Positions 8,774-17,477 of a stretch of 64,000 nucleotides of DNA are shown in pieces. The notes under the pieces were generated by a model that saw only the letters and a list, made by a program, of their open reading frames with translations, was not told the origin of the DNA and ran no database searches. This DNA is from JBBROS01 sp965260935 (GTDB taxonomy: Bacteria > Pseudomonadota > Alphaproteobacteria > Acetobacterales > Acetobacteraceae), in assembly GCA_965260935.1 (NCBI GenBank), contig OZ253374.1, forward strand, positions 1,674,001 to 1,738,000, given 5' to 3'. Made by a program: the position numbers and the translations under genes. Each line of letters begins with the position of its first letter. The first letter of the stretch is position 1.

Positions 8774-9056
8774 GAAGAAAATCGGCCGCTCTGCGTGCGA
8801 TGATGGCGTGACAGATCGGATATCCGCCGCTGCGGGCAGCATCATTGTCCGGAACCTGAACAACGTGGTCAAAGTGCATCCGCGTGTCCCTGCCGCCGAG
8901 CACGGCCGTTCGATGCACGCGGAGGCGCAGCGCGCCTTGCAGGCCGGGCCGGCTGCGCGCCACTGGGCCGAGCGAACCTCCGAGTTGCCGCCTCGCGACC
9001 CGCAGCGTTGCCGATTTCGACGGGGTTGGTGTAACGGCTATCAATCTCCGGGTGAA
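8774..9056. other. Non-coding or decayed stretch after the PPDK regulator
   Basis: 283 bp between the regulator and the convergent FkbM gene. Short frames exist on both strands (the longest is 94 codons on the plus strand), but none shows a recognisable fold or a good ribosome binding site. In many alphaproteobacteria maf, aroE, coaE and dnaQ follow here; none of them is present. No tRNA or clear terminator was found. Confidence 0.4.
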
Positions 9057-10076
9057 TTAGCCGGAACGGCGGGCAAACCCCCGCCAACGTGAGCGCGGCC
9101 GTGCGATGATGTCGATATGGTCCCGCCCGCGGGCTTCATAGGCCTGCATGACGGCGGACCAGTTGCTGCCGTGCGGCCTCGGCGGACCGGCAAGCTCGAT
9201 GACTTCGAGGCCGTAGCCCTGGGCGACCACCCATTGCAGCAACTCCTCCCCCGTCACCCCGGAAACGCCCGGCAATTGCCCCGGCCCGAACTCGAACACC
9301 AGAACGGGCCGATAGCGCCGCAACAACCCCCGGCAACCCAGCAACGCGTTGTACTCGGCGCCTTCGATGTCGAGCTTGACCAAGTTGACCCGGCGTCCAC
9401 GGGGGGACACCGCGTCGATTGGCACGCAGCCGACGGTCTCGGTTTCGAGAACGGCGCAGTCGTCGACGGACGATGTCGTGCCGTTGGAGAACGAGGTGTT
9501 CATCGCGAGCAGGCCGGGGTCGCGGGCCGCGGCGGCTTGCAGGATGGTCAGATGCCCGAACCCGTTCAAGCGGCGGCTCGCCTCGGCCATCCGGGCGTTG
9601 CGGGGGTTCGGCTCGACGCCCAGCACCCAGCCAGTGGGGCCGACCAGGCTGGCCGCGAGCATCGAGAACACGCCGATGTTGGCGCCGACGTCGATGACGC
9701 CCATGCCGGGGCGGAGCGCGTCGCGGAAGGCGGCCATGACCTCGGGCTCGTATTGGCCGGAAAGGACGGATTTGCCGACGGCGAGGTCCTCCGGGTCGGC
9801 GAAGATGCGGAAGCCTTCCAGCTCGGCAATGGTTGGGGCGGCTCCGGTCGGCTCCTGCAGGCGGCGGCGGGCGTATTCGAAGCTGTTGACGTAGCTGGCG
9901 ACGACGGAGGGCAGCGATTCCCCGGCGCGGGCGGAGTGGCCGGGCCATTCCTCCGGGTTGGGGTTGCGCCCGAGCAGGAGGCGGAAGCAGGCGAGGATAT
10001 CGGCCTCGGTTGCCGCCGGGTCGTAGGCTTGGGGCCAGGGGTCAGGGCTGTCCAGGGGGAACCTGCACGTGGACAA
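9057..10076 (-). CDS. FkbM-family SAM-dependent methyltransferase with N-terminal helical domain
   Basis: Likely transfers a methyl group to a sugar or lipid-linked glycan. The 339-residue protein has two parts. Residues about 15-80 form a small helical unit (ACFRLLLGRNPNPEEW, then VVASYVNSFEYARRRL), resembling the DUF4214-like modules found on cell-surface glycan enzymes. Residues about 110-320 are the FkbM methyltransferase, with SAM motif GMGVIDVGANIGVFSML and the motif VKLDIEGAEYNALLG. Its 5' end overlaps the upstream lipoprotein gene by 35 bp. It is the last gene of a leftward group led by the prepilin peptidase, which hints at a link to pseudopilin or surface glycan work; that link is inference. 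Confidence 0.82.
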   Translation of the reverse strand: MSTCRFPLDSPDPWPQAYDPAATEADILACFRLLLGRNPNPEEWPGHSARAGESLPSVVASYVNSFEYARRRLQEPTGAAPTIAELEGFRIFADPEDLAVGKSVLSGQYEPEVMAAFRDALRPGMGVIDVGANIGVFSMLAASLVGPTGWVLGVEPNPRNARMAEASRRLNGFGHLTILQAAAARDPGLLAMNTSFSNGTTSSVDDCAVLETETVGCVPIDAVSPRGRRVNLVKLDIEGAEYNALLGCRGLLRRYRPVLVFEFGPGQLPGVSGVTGEELLQWVVAQGYGLEVIELAGPPRPHGSNWSAVMQAYEARGRDHIDIIARPRSRWRGFARRSG

Positions 10077-10371
10077 GGGCGCCGTCGACCTGCACGTCGT
10101 AACGGCGCTCGGTGCGGATATGCCAGGGTTGCCAGCCGGTTTTGGTGGGGGCGTAGCCGATGGTGCTGATCGTGGCGTGGCAGACGACGGCGTTGGCCCG
10201 CGTGGTGGGAGCCTCGCGGATGGTGGCGTCGTCGATCTCGTTATAGATGTTGCGGGCCTCGATGATGCTCTGGACCTGTTGCAGCACCTCCGGGCGGCGG
10301 CAAAGCAGCTCCGGCCCGCCGCACCCGGCGAGCGCGCCCGAAAGGGCCAGCAATGCGAATGCCCGGTTCAC
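10042..10371 (-). CDS. Small predicted lipoprotein of unknown function
   Basis: A 109-residue protein with a lipoprotein signal: a short hydrophobic segment followed by LSGALAGCGG, where Cys 17 would be lipidated. Two further Cys residues (in LLCRRP and VVCHAT) could pair in the periplasm. I do not recognise a family. It lies between the prepilin peptidase gene (66 bp upstream) and the FkbM gene, which it overlaps. A T2SS-associated role, for instance as an assembly accessory, is possible from context only. Confidence 0.62.
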   Translation of the reverse strand: MNRAFALLALSGALAGCGGPELLCRRPEVLQQVQSIIEARNIYNEIDDATIREAPTTRANAVVCHATISTIGYAPTKTGWQPWHIRTERRYDVQVDGALVHVQVPPGQP

Positions 10372-10437
10372 CGCCTCTTGTTCCTCCGTTCAAAGCCGTT
10401 GATACGGGCATGAGGACGGGTTGGCCAGATGCCCCGG

Positions 10438-11181
10438 CTATCCATACAGGTGGACGGCGAGCACGGCGATGGCGAGGCCGGGGCCGAAGGGGACGGCGGT
10501 TTGCCGGCTCAGGCCGCCGCCGCGCAGGAGCGCGATGGCGATCGAGGCGAGCGCGCCGAGCAGCACCACGTCGCCGAGCGCCGCCCACCCCACCCATGCC
10601 CCGGCCGCGGCGAGCAGCTTGGCGTCGCCCTGGCCAAGCCCGTCCTGGCCGCGCGCCCGCCGGTAGGCCCAGGCGATCAGGCGGAAGCTGAGATAGCCGG
10701 CGGCGGCGCCAATGGCGTGGCCGAGGCCTTCCTCGGGCGTGAGCCATTGGGTGACGACGAGGCCGGCGACGCAGAGCGGCAGGGTCAGCGCGTCGGGAAG
10801 GCGGTGGCGCTCCCAGTCGATCCAGGCGAGGGCGAGCAGGGTCCAGGCCAGGCCGCAGTCCGGCCAAAGGGCGGCAGGGTCGGGTTCGAGGCCGACGACG
10901 AGGGCGGCCAGCAGCAGGGCGGCGAGTTCAACCTTGACATGGAAGCGGGCGATCGGAGCGCGGCAGTGGCGGCAGCGGCCTCGGAGCCAGACGAAGCTGA
11001 GCAGCGGGACCAGTTCGGCCGGGCCGAGGGGATGGCCGCAGGTCTCGCAAGCGGACCGGGCCAGGGCGACGGGGCGGCCCGCGGGCAGGCGGCGGATCAG
11101 CACGCCGACGAGGCTGCCGGCGAAGGGCGCGGCCAGGAGCGGCAACCAGTCGTTCGGCTGTATGGCTTGCCCCCAACTCAC
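10438..11181 (-). CDS. gspO: Prepilin peptidase (GspO/PulO)
   Basis: Inner-membrane aspartic protease that cleaves and N-methylates type IV prepilins and T2SS pseudopilins before their conserved Phe. The 247-residue protein starts with GTG. It keeps the cytoplasmic zinc-binding tetracysteine (CETCGHP and CRHCRAP near residues 45-74), which goes with the methylase domain. The two catalytic Asp motifs are present: IDWERHRLPD and the GxGD-type GQGDAKLLA. Eight or so hydrophobic segments fit. It diverges from gspE across 55 bp, so the peptidase and the secretion operon share a promoter region. Confidence 0.92.
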   Translation of the reverse strand: MSWGQAIQPNDWLPLLAAPFAGSLVGVLIRRLPAGRPVALARSACETCGHPLGPAELVPLLSFVWLRGRCRHCRAPIARFHVKVELAALLLAALVVGLEPDPAALWPDCGLAWTLLALAWIDWERHRLPDALTLPLCVAGLVVTQWLTPEEGLGHAIGAAAGYLSFRLIAWAYRRARGQDGLGQGDAKLLAAAGAWVGWAALGDVVLLGALASIAIALLRGGGLSRQTAVPFGPGLAIAVLAVHLYG

Positions 11182-11236
11182 AGCCCGCTTATCTCCGGGT
11201 TTCTTGCTTATGCCAAGTTAGCAGGTTGCCCGAACG

Positions 11237-12961
11237 ATGCCGCTGGATGTCCGCTCCGCCGAGAATGCCGCCACGCCGGAGGATGAGGCGGAGGCGCTGC
11301 TGCGGCTCTTGGTCGAGCGCGGGCGGTGCGAGGCGCGGGCGGTGGAGCGGGCGCGTCGCGTGGCCGGGGAGACCGGGCAGCGGGTGGACGCCGTGCTCGG
11401 CCAGCTCGGGCTGGTGACGGAACGGGAACTGGCCGAGGCGTTCGCGGCCTTGCTCGGCGTGCCGGTCGTGGCCCCGCCCGGATACCCTCCCGAAGCGGTG
11501 CTGCCGGAGCGGTTGGCACCGCGGTTTGTGCGCCACGCGCGGGCGCTGCCGCTCGGTGTGGCCGACGGGGCGATCCGGGTGGCGATGGCGGACCCGCTGG
11601 ACCGGTTCACGGCCGGCGCGATCGGGGCGGCGACCGGGCTGCGGGTGGCGAGGGAGGTGGCGATCCCGCTAGAGCTGGAAGCGGCATTCGACCGGCTGTA
11701 CCCGGACCGCGCCGAGGGCGATGCGGCGACCGCGGACGATGGCGGGGAGCCGCTGGAGGCCGACGCCGAGCGGCTGCGCGACCTGGCCAGCGAGGCGCCG
11801 GTGATCCGGCTGGTGAACCAGGTGATCGCCCGGGCGGTCGAGACGCGGGCGTCCGACATCCACATCGAGCCGTTCGAGGACCGGCTGCGCATCCGCTACC
11901 GCAACGACGGCGTATTGCAGGAGGCGGAGTCGCCGCCGTCCCGGCTCTCGGCCGCGATCATCTCGCGGATCAAGATCATGGCCCGGCTCGACATCGCGCA
12001 GCGGCAGATGCCGCAGGACGGGCGGATACAGATGGCGGTGCGCGGGCAGGAGATCGATTTCCGGGTGGCGACCATTCCCTCCTTGCACGGCGAGACGGTG
12101 GTGCTGCGGGTGCTGGACCGGAGTGCGGTGTCGTTCGACTGGGAGTCGCTCGGGCTGTCGCCCGCGGTGGTGGCGCGGTTCGGGGCGGCGCTTGAGCTGC
12201 CGAACGGGATCGTGCTGGTCAGTGGGCCGACCGGCAGCGGTAAGACGACGACGCTTTATACCGGGCTGCTGGCGCTGAACTCGGTGGAGCGGAAGGTTGT
12301 CACCATCGAGGACCCGATCGAGTACGAGCTGGATGGGGTGGTGCAGAGCCAAGTCAAGCCGCAGATCGACCTTACATTCTCGAGCCTGCTGCGCTCCAAC
12401 CTGCGGCACAACCCGGACGTGATCATGGTGGGCGAGATCCGCGACCAGGACACGGCGCAGATCGCGGTGCAGGCGGCGTTGACCGGGCATCTGGTGCTGT
12501 CGACGGTGCACACCAACTCGGCCGCGGCGACCATCACCCGGCTGCGCGACATGGGGTTGGAGGATTACCTCATTACCGCGGTGCTGCGCGGGGTGCTGGC
12601 GCAGCGGCTGGTGCGGCGGCTTTGCCTGCATTGCCGGCGGGAGGCGGAGGCGCCGGAGGCCTTGATCGAGCGGTTCGGGCTGGAGCGGCGGACGGAGAAG
12701 CGCCCGGTGACGTTGTGGCACGCGGTTGGGTGCCAGCATTGCCGCAACACGGGCTACCGCGGGCGCTTGGCGATTGCCGAATACCTGGCGCCGGATGCGG
12801 CGATCGAGCGGTTGATCTTCGCGCGGGCGGACCATACCGAGATCGAGCGGGCGGCGGTCGCGGCCGGGATGGTGCCGCTGTCTGACGCCGGGCTGGATGC
12901 GGCCCTGGCAGGCAAGACGACGCTGGAGGACGTGGTGCGCAGCATCCGCGCCGAGTTCTAG
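11237..12961 (+). CDS. gspE: Type II secretion ATPase GspE
   Basis: Cytoplasmic hexameric ATPase that drives pseudopilus assembly. The 574-residue protein has an N-terminal GspE/PilB domain (about residues 15-140) and then the RASDIHIEPFEDRLRIRYR region. The RecA-like motor follows, with Walker A SGPTGSGKTTT near 330-338, an Asp box at VVTIEDPIEYELDG, Walker B PDVIMVGEIRD and the His box LVLSTVHTNSA. A zinc-binding tetracysteine (CLHC and CQHC near 462 and 498) marks it as T2SS/PilB type. It opens the rightward T2SS gene set. Confidence 0.95.
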   Translation: MPLDVRSAENAATPEDEAEALLRLLVERGRCEARAVERARRVAGETGQRVDAVLGQLGLVTERELAEAFAALLGVPVVAPPGYPPEAVLPERLAPRFVRHARALPLGVADGAIRVAMADPLDRFTAGAIGAATGLRVAREVAIPLELEAAFDRLYPDRAEGDAATADDGGEPLEADAERLRDLASEAPVIRLVNQVIARAVETRASDIHIEPFEDRLRIRYRNDGVLQEAESPPSRLSAAIISRIKIMARLDIAQRQMPQDGRIQMAVRGQEIDFRVATIPSLHGETVVLRVLDRSAVSFDWESLGLSPAVVARFGAALELPNGIVLVSGPTGSGKTTTLYTGLLALNSVERKVVTIEDPIEYELDGVVQSQVKPQIDLTFSSLLRSNLRHNPDVIMVGEIRDQDTAQIAVQAALTGHLVLSTVHTNSAAATITRLRDMGLEDYLITAVLRGVLAQRLVRRLCLHCRREAEAPEALIERFGLERRTEKRPVTLWHAVGCQHCRNTGYRGRLAIAEYLAPDAAIERLIFARADHTEIERAAVAAGMVPLSDAGLDAALAGKTTLEDVVRSIRAEF

Positions 12962-13182
12962 TGCCGACTTCCGCAGAAAGCCGGCACGTCGATTGTTCTA
13001 AGGGCAGCATCGGCATGACGTGCGGCAGCACGCCGACAAAGCTGCCTGGCAAAACAAAGGCTTGGGGCTCGTTCGCCCGATTAACTTACGGCAGTTATGT
13101 CCGAACAAGCTTTAAGCGTAGCCGATTCACGCGCCGGACCGCGGCCGAAGCCGGCTCGCGCTCCTGTGCGATCGGATACTAG
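12962..13182 (+). promoter_or_regulatory. Gap between gspE and gspF with a hairpin
   Basis: 221 bp interrupt an otherwise very tight operon. Directly at the gspE stop an imperfect hairpin can form: GTGCCG (12961-12966) pairs with CGGCAC (12982-12987), and CTT (12968-12970) with AAG (12978-12980). No U-tract follows. The gap may separate a gspE transcript from a second promoter for gspF onward. A 73-codon frame fills it but resembles nothing. Confidence 0.3.
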
Positions 13183-14406
13183 ATGGCCACCTTCCGCTAC
13201 ACCGCCGTCACCGCGGCCGGGGAGACCCGGCATGGGACAATGGAGGCAGTGGACGAGAAGGCCGTGATCCGGGCGTTGCAGCGGGAGGGGAGCATTCCGA
13301 TGCGGGCCGAGCCGGCGGGGACCGGGGGCGGGCTGTCGCGGCTGCTCGGGGCCGACGTGCTGGGCGGCGGCGGGGTCGGCAAGCAGGCGGTGGCGGACAT
13401 GACGCGGGAGCTTGCGGTGATGCTGGGGGCGGGGCTGGATCTGGACCGGGCGCTGCGGTTCCTGGTGGAGACGGCGCCGAACCGGCGGGTGCGGTCGGTG
13501 CTGGAACGGGTGCGGGCGACGGTGCGCGACGGCGGGTCTCTCACGGCGGCGCTGGCGCAGCAGCCGGAAAGCTTCCCGGCGATCCATGTCGGCATGGTGC
13601 GGGCGGGCGAGGCTGGGGGGCGGCTGGCGCCGACGCTGGACCGGCTGGCCGGGCTGCTGGAGCGGCAGCGGGCGCTGGGGTCGGGCATCCGCTCGGCGAT
13701 GATCTATCCGGCGGTGCTGCTGGTGGCGGCGATCGGGTCGATCGTGCTGCTGCTGGTGCAGGTGTTGCCGCAGTTCACGCCGCTGTTCGCGCAGAACGGG
13801 GTGGCGCTGCCGGGGCCGACGCAGTTCCTGGTCGATGCGGGGGCGGCGCTCTCGGCCTATGGGCTGCAAGGGCTGCTTGTGCTGCTCGTGGCCGGGCTGC
13901 TGCTGCGGCAGGCGTTGCGCAAGCCGGGGCCGCGGCTGGCGGCGGACCGGCTGCTGCTGCGGCTGCCGATCGTGGGGGGAATGGTGAAGGAGGTGGCCGC
14001 GGCGCGGTTCAGCCGGACGTTCGGCACCTTGCTGGTCAACGGCGTGCCGCTGGTGGCAGCCCTCGACGTGGCGCGGGACACGGTGGGCAACCGGGCGGCG
14101 AGCGCTGCGGTGGAGCAGGCCACGCGGGCGGCGCGCGGGGGAGAGGACTTATCCGTTTCGTTGCGCAATTCGGGGGTGTTCCCGCTGCGGCTGCCGACGC
14201 TGCTGCGGCTGGGGCACGAGACGGCGCAGCTTGGGCCGATGGCGCTGCGGGCGGCGGAGATCCATGAGGAGGCGTCGCGGCTCGGCATCCAGCGGCTGGT
14301 GTCGTTGCTGGTGCCGGCGATCACGGTCGTGATGGGTGCGGCGATCGCGGGGATCGTCGCCTCGCTGCTGCTGGCGATGCTGAGCCTGAACGATCTTGCT
14401 GGATAA
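13183..14406 (+). CDS. gspF: Type II secretion inner-membrane protein GspF
   Basis: Polytopic platform protein on which the pseudopilus is built. The 407-residue protein has the duplicated T2SSF domain. The first copy starts near residue 70 (MTRELAVMLGAGLDLDRALRFL), followed by hydrophobic segments near 170-190 and 225-245. The second copy is around 270-390 (FSRTFGTLLVNGVPLVAALDVA), ending in a long hydrophobic helix (VPAITVVMGAAIAGIVASLL). Length matches the family. The start codon follows a weak ribosome site; the next gene, gspH, overlaps its end. Confidence 0.94.
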   Translation: MATFRYTAVTAAGETRHGTMEAVDEKAVIRALQREGSIPMRAEPAGTGGGLSRLLGADVLGGGGVGKQAVADMTRELAVMLGAGLDLDRALRFLVETAPNRRVRSVLERVRATVRDGGSLTAALAQQPESFPAIHVGMVRAGEAGGRLAPTLDRLAGLLERQRALGSGIRSAMIYPAVLLVAAIGSIVLLLVQVLPQFTPLFAQNGVALPGPTQFLVDAGAALSAYGLQGLLVLLVAGLLLRQALRKPGPRLAADRLLLRLPIVGGMVKEVAAARFSRTFGTLLVNGVPLVAALDVARDTVGNRAASAAVEQATRAARGGEDLSVSLRNSGVFPLRLPTLLRLGHETAQLGPMALRAAEIHEEASRLGIQRLVSLLVPAITVVMGAAIAGIVASLLLAMLSLNDLAG

Positions 14407-14863
14407 GCGGGGGCAGGACAGGCAAGCCGGGTTCACGCTGATCGAGGTGCTGGTCGTGCTCGCGATCCTGGGCTTCGCGGTGGCCATCATCGCGGCGCGG
14501 GGGCCTGCGACGAGCCCCGGGTTCGAGGCGCGGGACGCTGCCGGGCGGATGGCGCGGGGGCTGCGGCTGGCGCGGTCCGAGGCGGTCCGGCGCAACGTTG
14601 ACGTCGCCTTCTCGCTCGATGTGGCCCGGCAGGGATATCGGATCGGGGACGGGGCTTGGCAGGCGCTGCCGCCTGGATTGGGCGTGGACATGCGCATCGG
14701 CGGCAAGGCTTCGGGGCGGGGGCGGATCGTGTTCTCGCCGGACGGGGGGGCGACGGGCGGGGAGGTTCGTGTCTCCACCGGGGAGACCTCGATCGGGGTG
14801 GACGTGGACTGGTTGTCCGGGCGGGTGACGCTGTCCAAGGCGGGCGCTGATGCGGCGCGCTGA
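14396..14863 (+). CDS. gspH: Minor pseudopilin GspH
   Basis: Minor pseudopilin of the T2SS pilus tip. The 155-residue protein begins at a TTG that overlaps the gspF end by 11 bp. It has a short basic leader and the prepilin cleavage site QAG|FTLIEVLVVLAILGF, with the conserved Glu at +5. The C-terminal domain contains FSPDGGATGGEVRVST, a GspH/FimT-type beta strand region. It is followed by gspI with a 14-bp overlap. Confidence 0.87.
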   Translation: MLDKRGQDRQAGFTLIEVLVVLAILGFAVAIIAARGPATSPGFEARDAAGRMARGLRLARSEAVRRNVDVAFSLDVARQGYRIGDGAWQALPPGLGVDMRIGGKASGRGRIVFSPDGGATGGEVRVSTGETSIGVDVDWLSGRVTLSKAGADAAR

Positions 14864-15251
14864 GGGCGGGTTCACGCTGCTGGAGGTGCTGATTGCGTTC
14901 CTGATCGCGGCGCTGGCATTGAGCGTGCTGTTCCGCGGCGCGGTGCAGAGCCGGGCGGCGGTGGGGATTGCGGCGCGATATGGGGAGGCGCTGTCGCGGG
15001 CGCGGTCGCACCTGGCGGCGCTGGATGCGGCCGGGCTGCCGCGGGCGCAGGACCAGCAGGGGGATGACGGGGGCGGCTACCGCTTCCGGGTGCGGACGAC
15101 GCCGCTGGAGGCCGGGGCGCCGGGGCCGGGCGGGGCGGCGCCGATGCTGTTCTCGGTGGCGGTGAGTGTTTCATGGGAAACAGATGGGCGGACCCGGGCG
15201 GTGCAGCTTGATACGCGGCGGCTAGGACCCGCGCCCGCCCGGCAGCCATGA
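14850..15251 (+). CDS. gspI: Minor pseudopilin GspI
   Basis: Minor pseudopilin, 133 residues, with leader MRRAEGG and cleavage before FTLLEVLIAFLIAALALSVL. The +5 Glu is present. Position between gspH and gspJ and size fit GspI, which together with GspJ and GspK forms the pilus-tip complex. Its ATG lies inside the end of gspH, and its stop overlaps the gspJ start in ATGA form, so translation is coupled. Confidence 0.86.
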   Translation: MRRAEGGFTLLEVLIAFLIAALALSVLFRGAVQSRAAVGIAARYGEALSRARSHLAALDAAGLPRAQDQQGDDGGGYRFRVRTTPLEAGAPGPGGAAPMLFSVAVSVSWETDGRTRAVQLDTRRLGPAPARQP

Positions 15252-15844
15252 GGCGGGAGGCTGGGTTCACGCTGCTGGAGGTGCTGGTGGCGCTGGTGGT
15301 GCTCGGGTTCGTGGTGGCGGGACTGGCGCAGGGGTTGCGGTTCGGGCTGGGGGCGACGACGCGGCAGGAGCGGTTCACGGCCGAGCGGGGCGACATTGAT
15401 GCGGTGGACCGGCTGCTGCGGCGGCTGGTGACGCAGATGGACCCGGGGACGAGCCGGACGCCGACCGCCGTGGCGGGGGGGAGGTCGGGCGTCGCGTTCG
15501 TCACCGACCTGGGCGATGCGGCGGCCCAGTTGGGGGGGACGGACGCGCAGGTGCAGCTTGGGGTGGAGGGGGGGCGGCTCGTGCTGTCGTGGCGCCCCGC
15601 GCCGCATGTGGTCCGGCTGGGCGCGCCGCCGCCGATGCGCACGGCGACGCTGCTTGACGGGCTGGAGCGGGCCGAGTTCGCCTATTGGGGGGCGGTGGGG
15701 AAGGAGACGCCGGAGTGGAAGCGGGACTGGCAAGGGACGGCGCTGCCGTCGCTGGTGCGGATCCGGCTGGTGTTCCCGGAGAAAAGCGGGCGGCGGTGGC
15801 CGGATATCGTGGCCGGCCCGGCGCGGCCACGGCCGACCTCGTGA
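15248..15844 (+). CDS. gspJ: Minor pseudopilin GspJ
   Basis: Minor pseudopilin, 198 residues, leader MRREAG and cleavage before FTLLEVLVALVVLGFVVAGL with Glu at +5. It is larger than GspI, as expected for GspJ. The C-terminal part includes LLDGLERAEFAYWGAVGKE and LPSLVRIRLVFPE, which fit the GspJ beta domain. It is coupled to gspI upstream; 56 bp separate it from gspL. Confidence 0.86.
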   Translation: MRREAGFTLLEVLVALVVLGFVVAGLAQGLRFGLGATTRQERFTAERGDIDAVDRLLRRLVTQMDPGTSRTPTAVAGGRSGVAFVTDLGDAAAQLGGTDAQVQLGVEGGRLVLSWRPAPHVVRLGAPPPMRTATLLDGLERAEFAYWGAVGKETPEWKRDWQGTALPSLVRIRLVFPEKSGRRWPDIVAGPARPRPTS

Positions 15845-15900
15845 CGGTGCATCCGGCGGCGGCTATGATCGGTATTGGTTAACGACGGGGGGAGCAGGCT

Positions 15901-16911
15901 TTGGGTTCGGCGGCGCAGCAATTCCTGGCTTGGTGGTGGTCGCAGTTGCGCGGCTTGCTGCCGGCGCGGTTCGCGCAGGCCGACCTGTATGGCGACGCAG
16001 TGATTGCCGAGGTGCGGCCCGGCGATGCCGACGTGACATTCGTGCAACGCCGGAAGGGGCGCGAGGCGGCGCTGGCGGCCGGGCAGGGCGGGAAGGCTGC
16101 GGCCGGGGCGAGGCGGATGCTGCTGCGGGCGCCAGGGGGGGCGGTGCTGGAACGGAGGCTGGCGTTGCCGGCGGCGACGCTGCCGGAGTTGGACCGGGTG
16201 CTGTCGTATGAGATCGAGCGGATCTCGCCGTTCAGCGCCGCCGAGGTGGCCTGGGCCTACGAGGTCGAGGGGCGGGAAGGGGAGCGGATTCGGTTGGCGC
16301 TGGCGTTGCTGCCCCGGACGGCGGTGGCGGCGGCGGTGGCGGGGCTGCGGGAGGCCGGGGCTTCGCCGAGGGCGGTGCTGGCGCCGAAGGGCGGAGGCGG
16401 CGTTTGGTGCTTGCCGTTGCTGGCTTCGGGGCATTCGGGGCGGTCCGTGGCGAACCGGCGGGCATTGCAGGCCGGGGTCGCGGCGTGCGTTGCGTTGGGA
16501 GTTGTCGCGATCGCGTTGCCGTTCGTGCGGCAGGAGCAGGCGTTCGCGCGCGCGGATGCGCGGATCGCGGCGTTGCGGCCGGAAGTCGCGGATGCGGAGG
16601 CGTTGCGGAAGCGGATCGCCGAGCGGGCGACCGGGCTTGACGCGGTGGCGGCGGAGACGGCGCGGGTGGGCCATGCGCTCGACGCGCTGGCGGCGCTGAC
16701 GGCGGCGCTGCCGGATGACACGTACCTGACGGCGCTGACATTGCGGCAGCGGGCCTTGACGCTGACGGGGCGTTCGGCTTCGGCGGCGCAGCTGATTCCT
16801 TTGATCGCGGCGGACCCGGCGTTCCGCAACGCGGCGTTCGCGGCGCCGGTGACGCGGGTCGAGGGGGCAGACGGGGACGTGTTCTCGATCCGGGCGGACC
16901 TCAAGCCATGA
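15901..16911 (+). CDS. gspL: GspL/PilN-like T2SS platform protein
   Basis: Inner-membrane protein linking the GspE ATPase to the periplasmic parts of the platform. The 336-residue protein starts at a TTG with GGGGGAG just upstream. Residues 1-170 are a reduced cytoplasmic actin-like domain (LPELDRVLSYEIERISPFSA is the recognisable part). A single transmembrane helix is near residues 182-202. Residues about 205-336 are a PilN/GspL ferredoxin-like periplasmic domain (ALTAALPDDTYLTALTLRQR). It is shorter than the roughly 400 residues of enterobacterial GspL. It overlaps gspM by 4 bp. Confidence 0.83.
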   Translation: MGSAAQQFLAWWWSQLRGLLPARFAQADLYGDAVIAEVRPGDADVTFVQRRKGREAALAAGQGGKAAAGARRMLLRAPGGAVLERRLALPAATLPELDRVLSYEIERISPFSAAEVAWAYEVEGREGERIRLALALLPRTAVAAAVAGLREAGASPRAVLAPKGGGGVWCLPLLASGHSGRSVANRRALQAGVAACVALGVVAIALPFVRQEQAFARADARIAALRPEVADAEALRKRIAERATGLDAVAAETARVGHALDALAALTAALPDDTYLTALTLRQRALTLTGRSASAAQLIPLIAADPAFRNAAFAAPVTRVEGADGDVFSIRADLKP

Positions 16912-17477
16912 TGGCGACGTTGCCGACGGGGGCTCGGGGGCGGGCGGTTGCGCTGGCGCTGGTCGGGATCGCGGCGGCGCTGGTCTGGCTCGGGGCGGCG
17001 GCGCCGTTGCTGGACTGGCATCGGGCGCGGGCGGAGCGGCTGGCGCAGCGGCAGACGCTGGCGGCGCATATGGAGGCGGTGGCGGACACGCTGCCGCAGC
17101 TCCGGCGGCGGGCGGCAAGCGTTTCGGCCGGGCCGGCGGCGGGGACGCTGCTGGAAGGATCATCGGACGCGGTGGCGGCGGCGGCGTTGCAGGGGCAGCT
17201 CGAGAAGCTGGCGGGCCAGGCGGGGGTGACGCTTTCCAGCACCGAGCTGCTGCCGATGGAGATGGCGCAGGATTACCGACGGGTGCGGCTGCGGCTCGCG
17301 GTCAGCGGGGCGTGGCCGGCATTCGTGAAGCTGCTGCAGGAGATCGATCAAGCGACGCCGCGGATGTTGGTGGACGACCTGCAACTGCAACCAGCGCCTT
17401 CGGTGTTGTCGGTGCCCGGGCAGATGCTGGGGGCGACGCTGACGGTGGTCGCGTTCCGGCCGAAGGGCGTGACGTGA
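16908..17477 (+). CDS. gspM: GspM-type T2SS protein
   Basis: Bitopic inner-membrane partner of GspL. The 189-residue protein has one N-terminal helix (RAVALALVGIAAALVWLGAAA, near residues 9-30), a coiled-coil-prone stretch (residues 40-60) and a periplasmic ferredoxin-like domain containing SSTELLPMEMAQDYRRVRLR and FVKLLQEIDQATPRMLVDDL. The latter pattern is typical of GspM/PilO. It is coupled to gspL upstream (ATGA) and to the next gene (GTGA). Confidence 0.84.
   Translation: MMATLPTGARGRAVALALVGIAAALVWLGAAAPLLDWHRARAERLAQRQTLAAHMEAVADTLPQLRRRAASVSAGPAAGTLLEGSSDAVAAAALQGQLEKLAGQAGVTLSSTELLPMEMAQDYRRVRLRLAVSGAWPAFVKLLQEIDQATPRMLVDDLQLQPAPSVLSVPGQMLGATLTVVAFRPKGVT

Noticed and set aside
9021..9075. 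tRNA-like stretch containing GGTGTAACGG
   Set aside because: It resembles a D-arm, but no matching acceptor stem, anticodon arm or TTCGA T-arm follows.
8808..9092. 94-codon plus-strand frame
   Set aside because: No recognisable features, and it runs into the 3' end of the convergent FkbM gene.
11669..12835. Minus-strand open frame of 388 codons inside gspE
   Set aside because: Antisense to conserved ATPase motifs; no recognisable protein features.
12961..13182. 73-codon frame between gspE and gspF
   Set aside because: No similarity to any T2SS component and no ribosome site; overlaps the gspE stop-codon hairpin.
15682..17163. Minus-strand open frame of 493 codons across gspJ-gspM
   Set aside because: Arg/Pro/Ala-rich antisense reading; the plus strand carries clear T2SS genes here.
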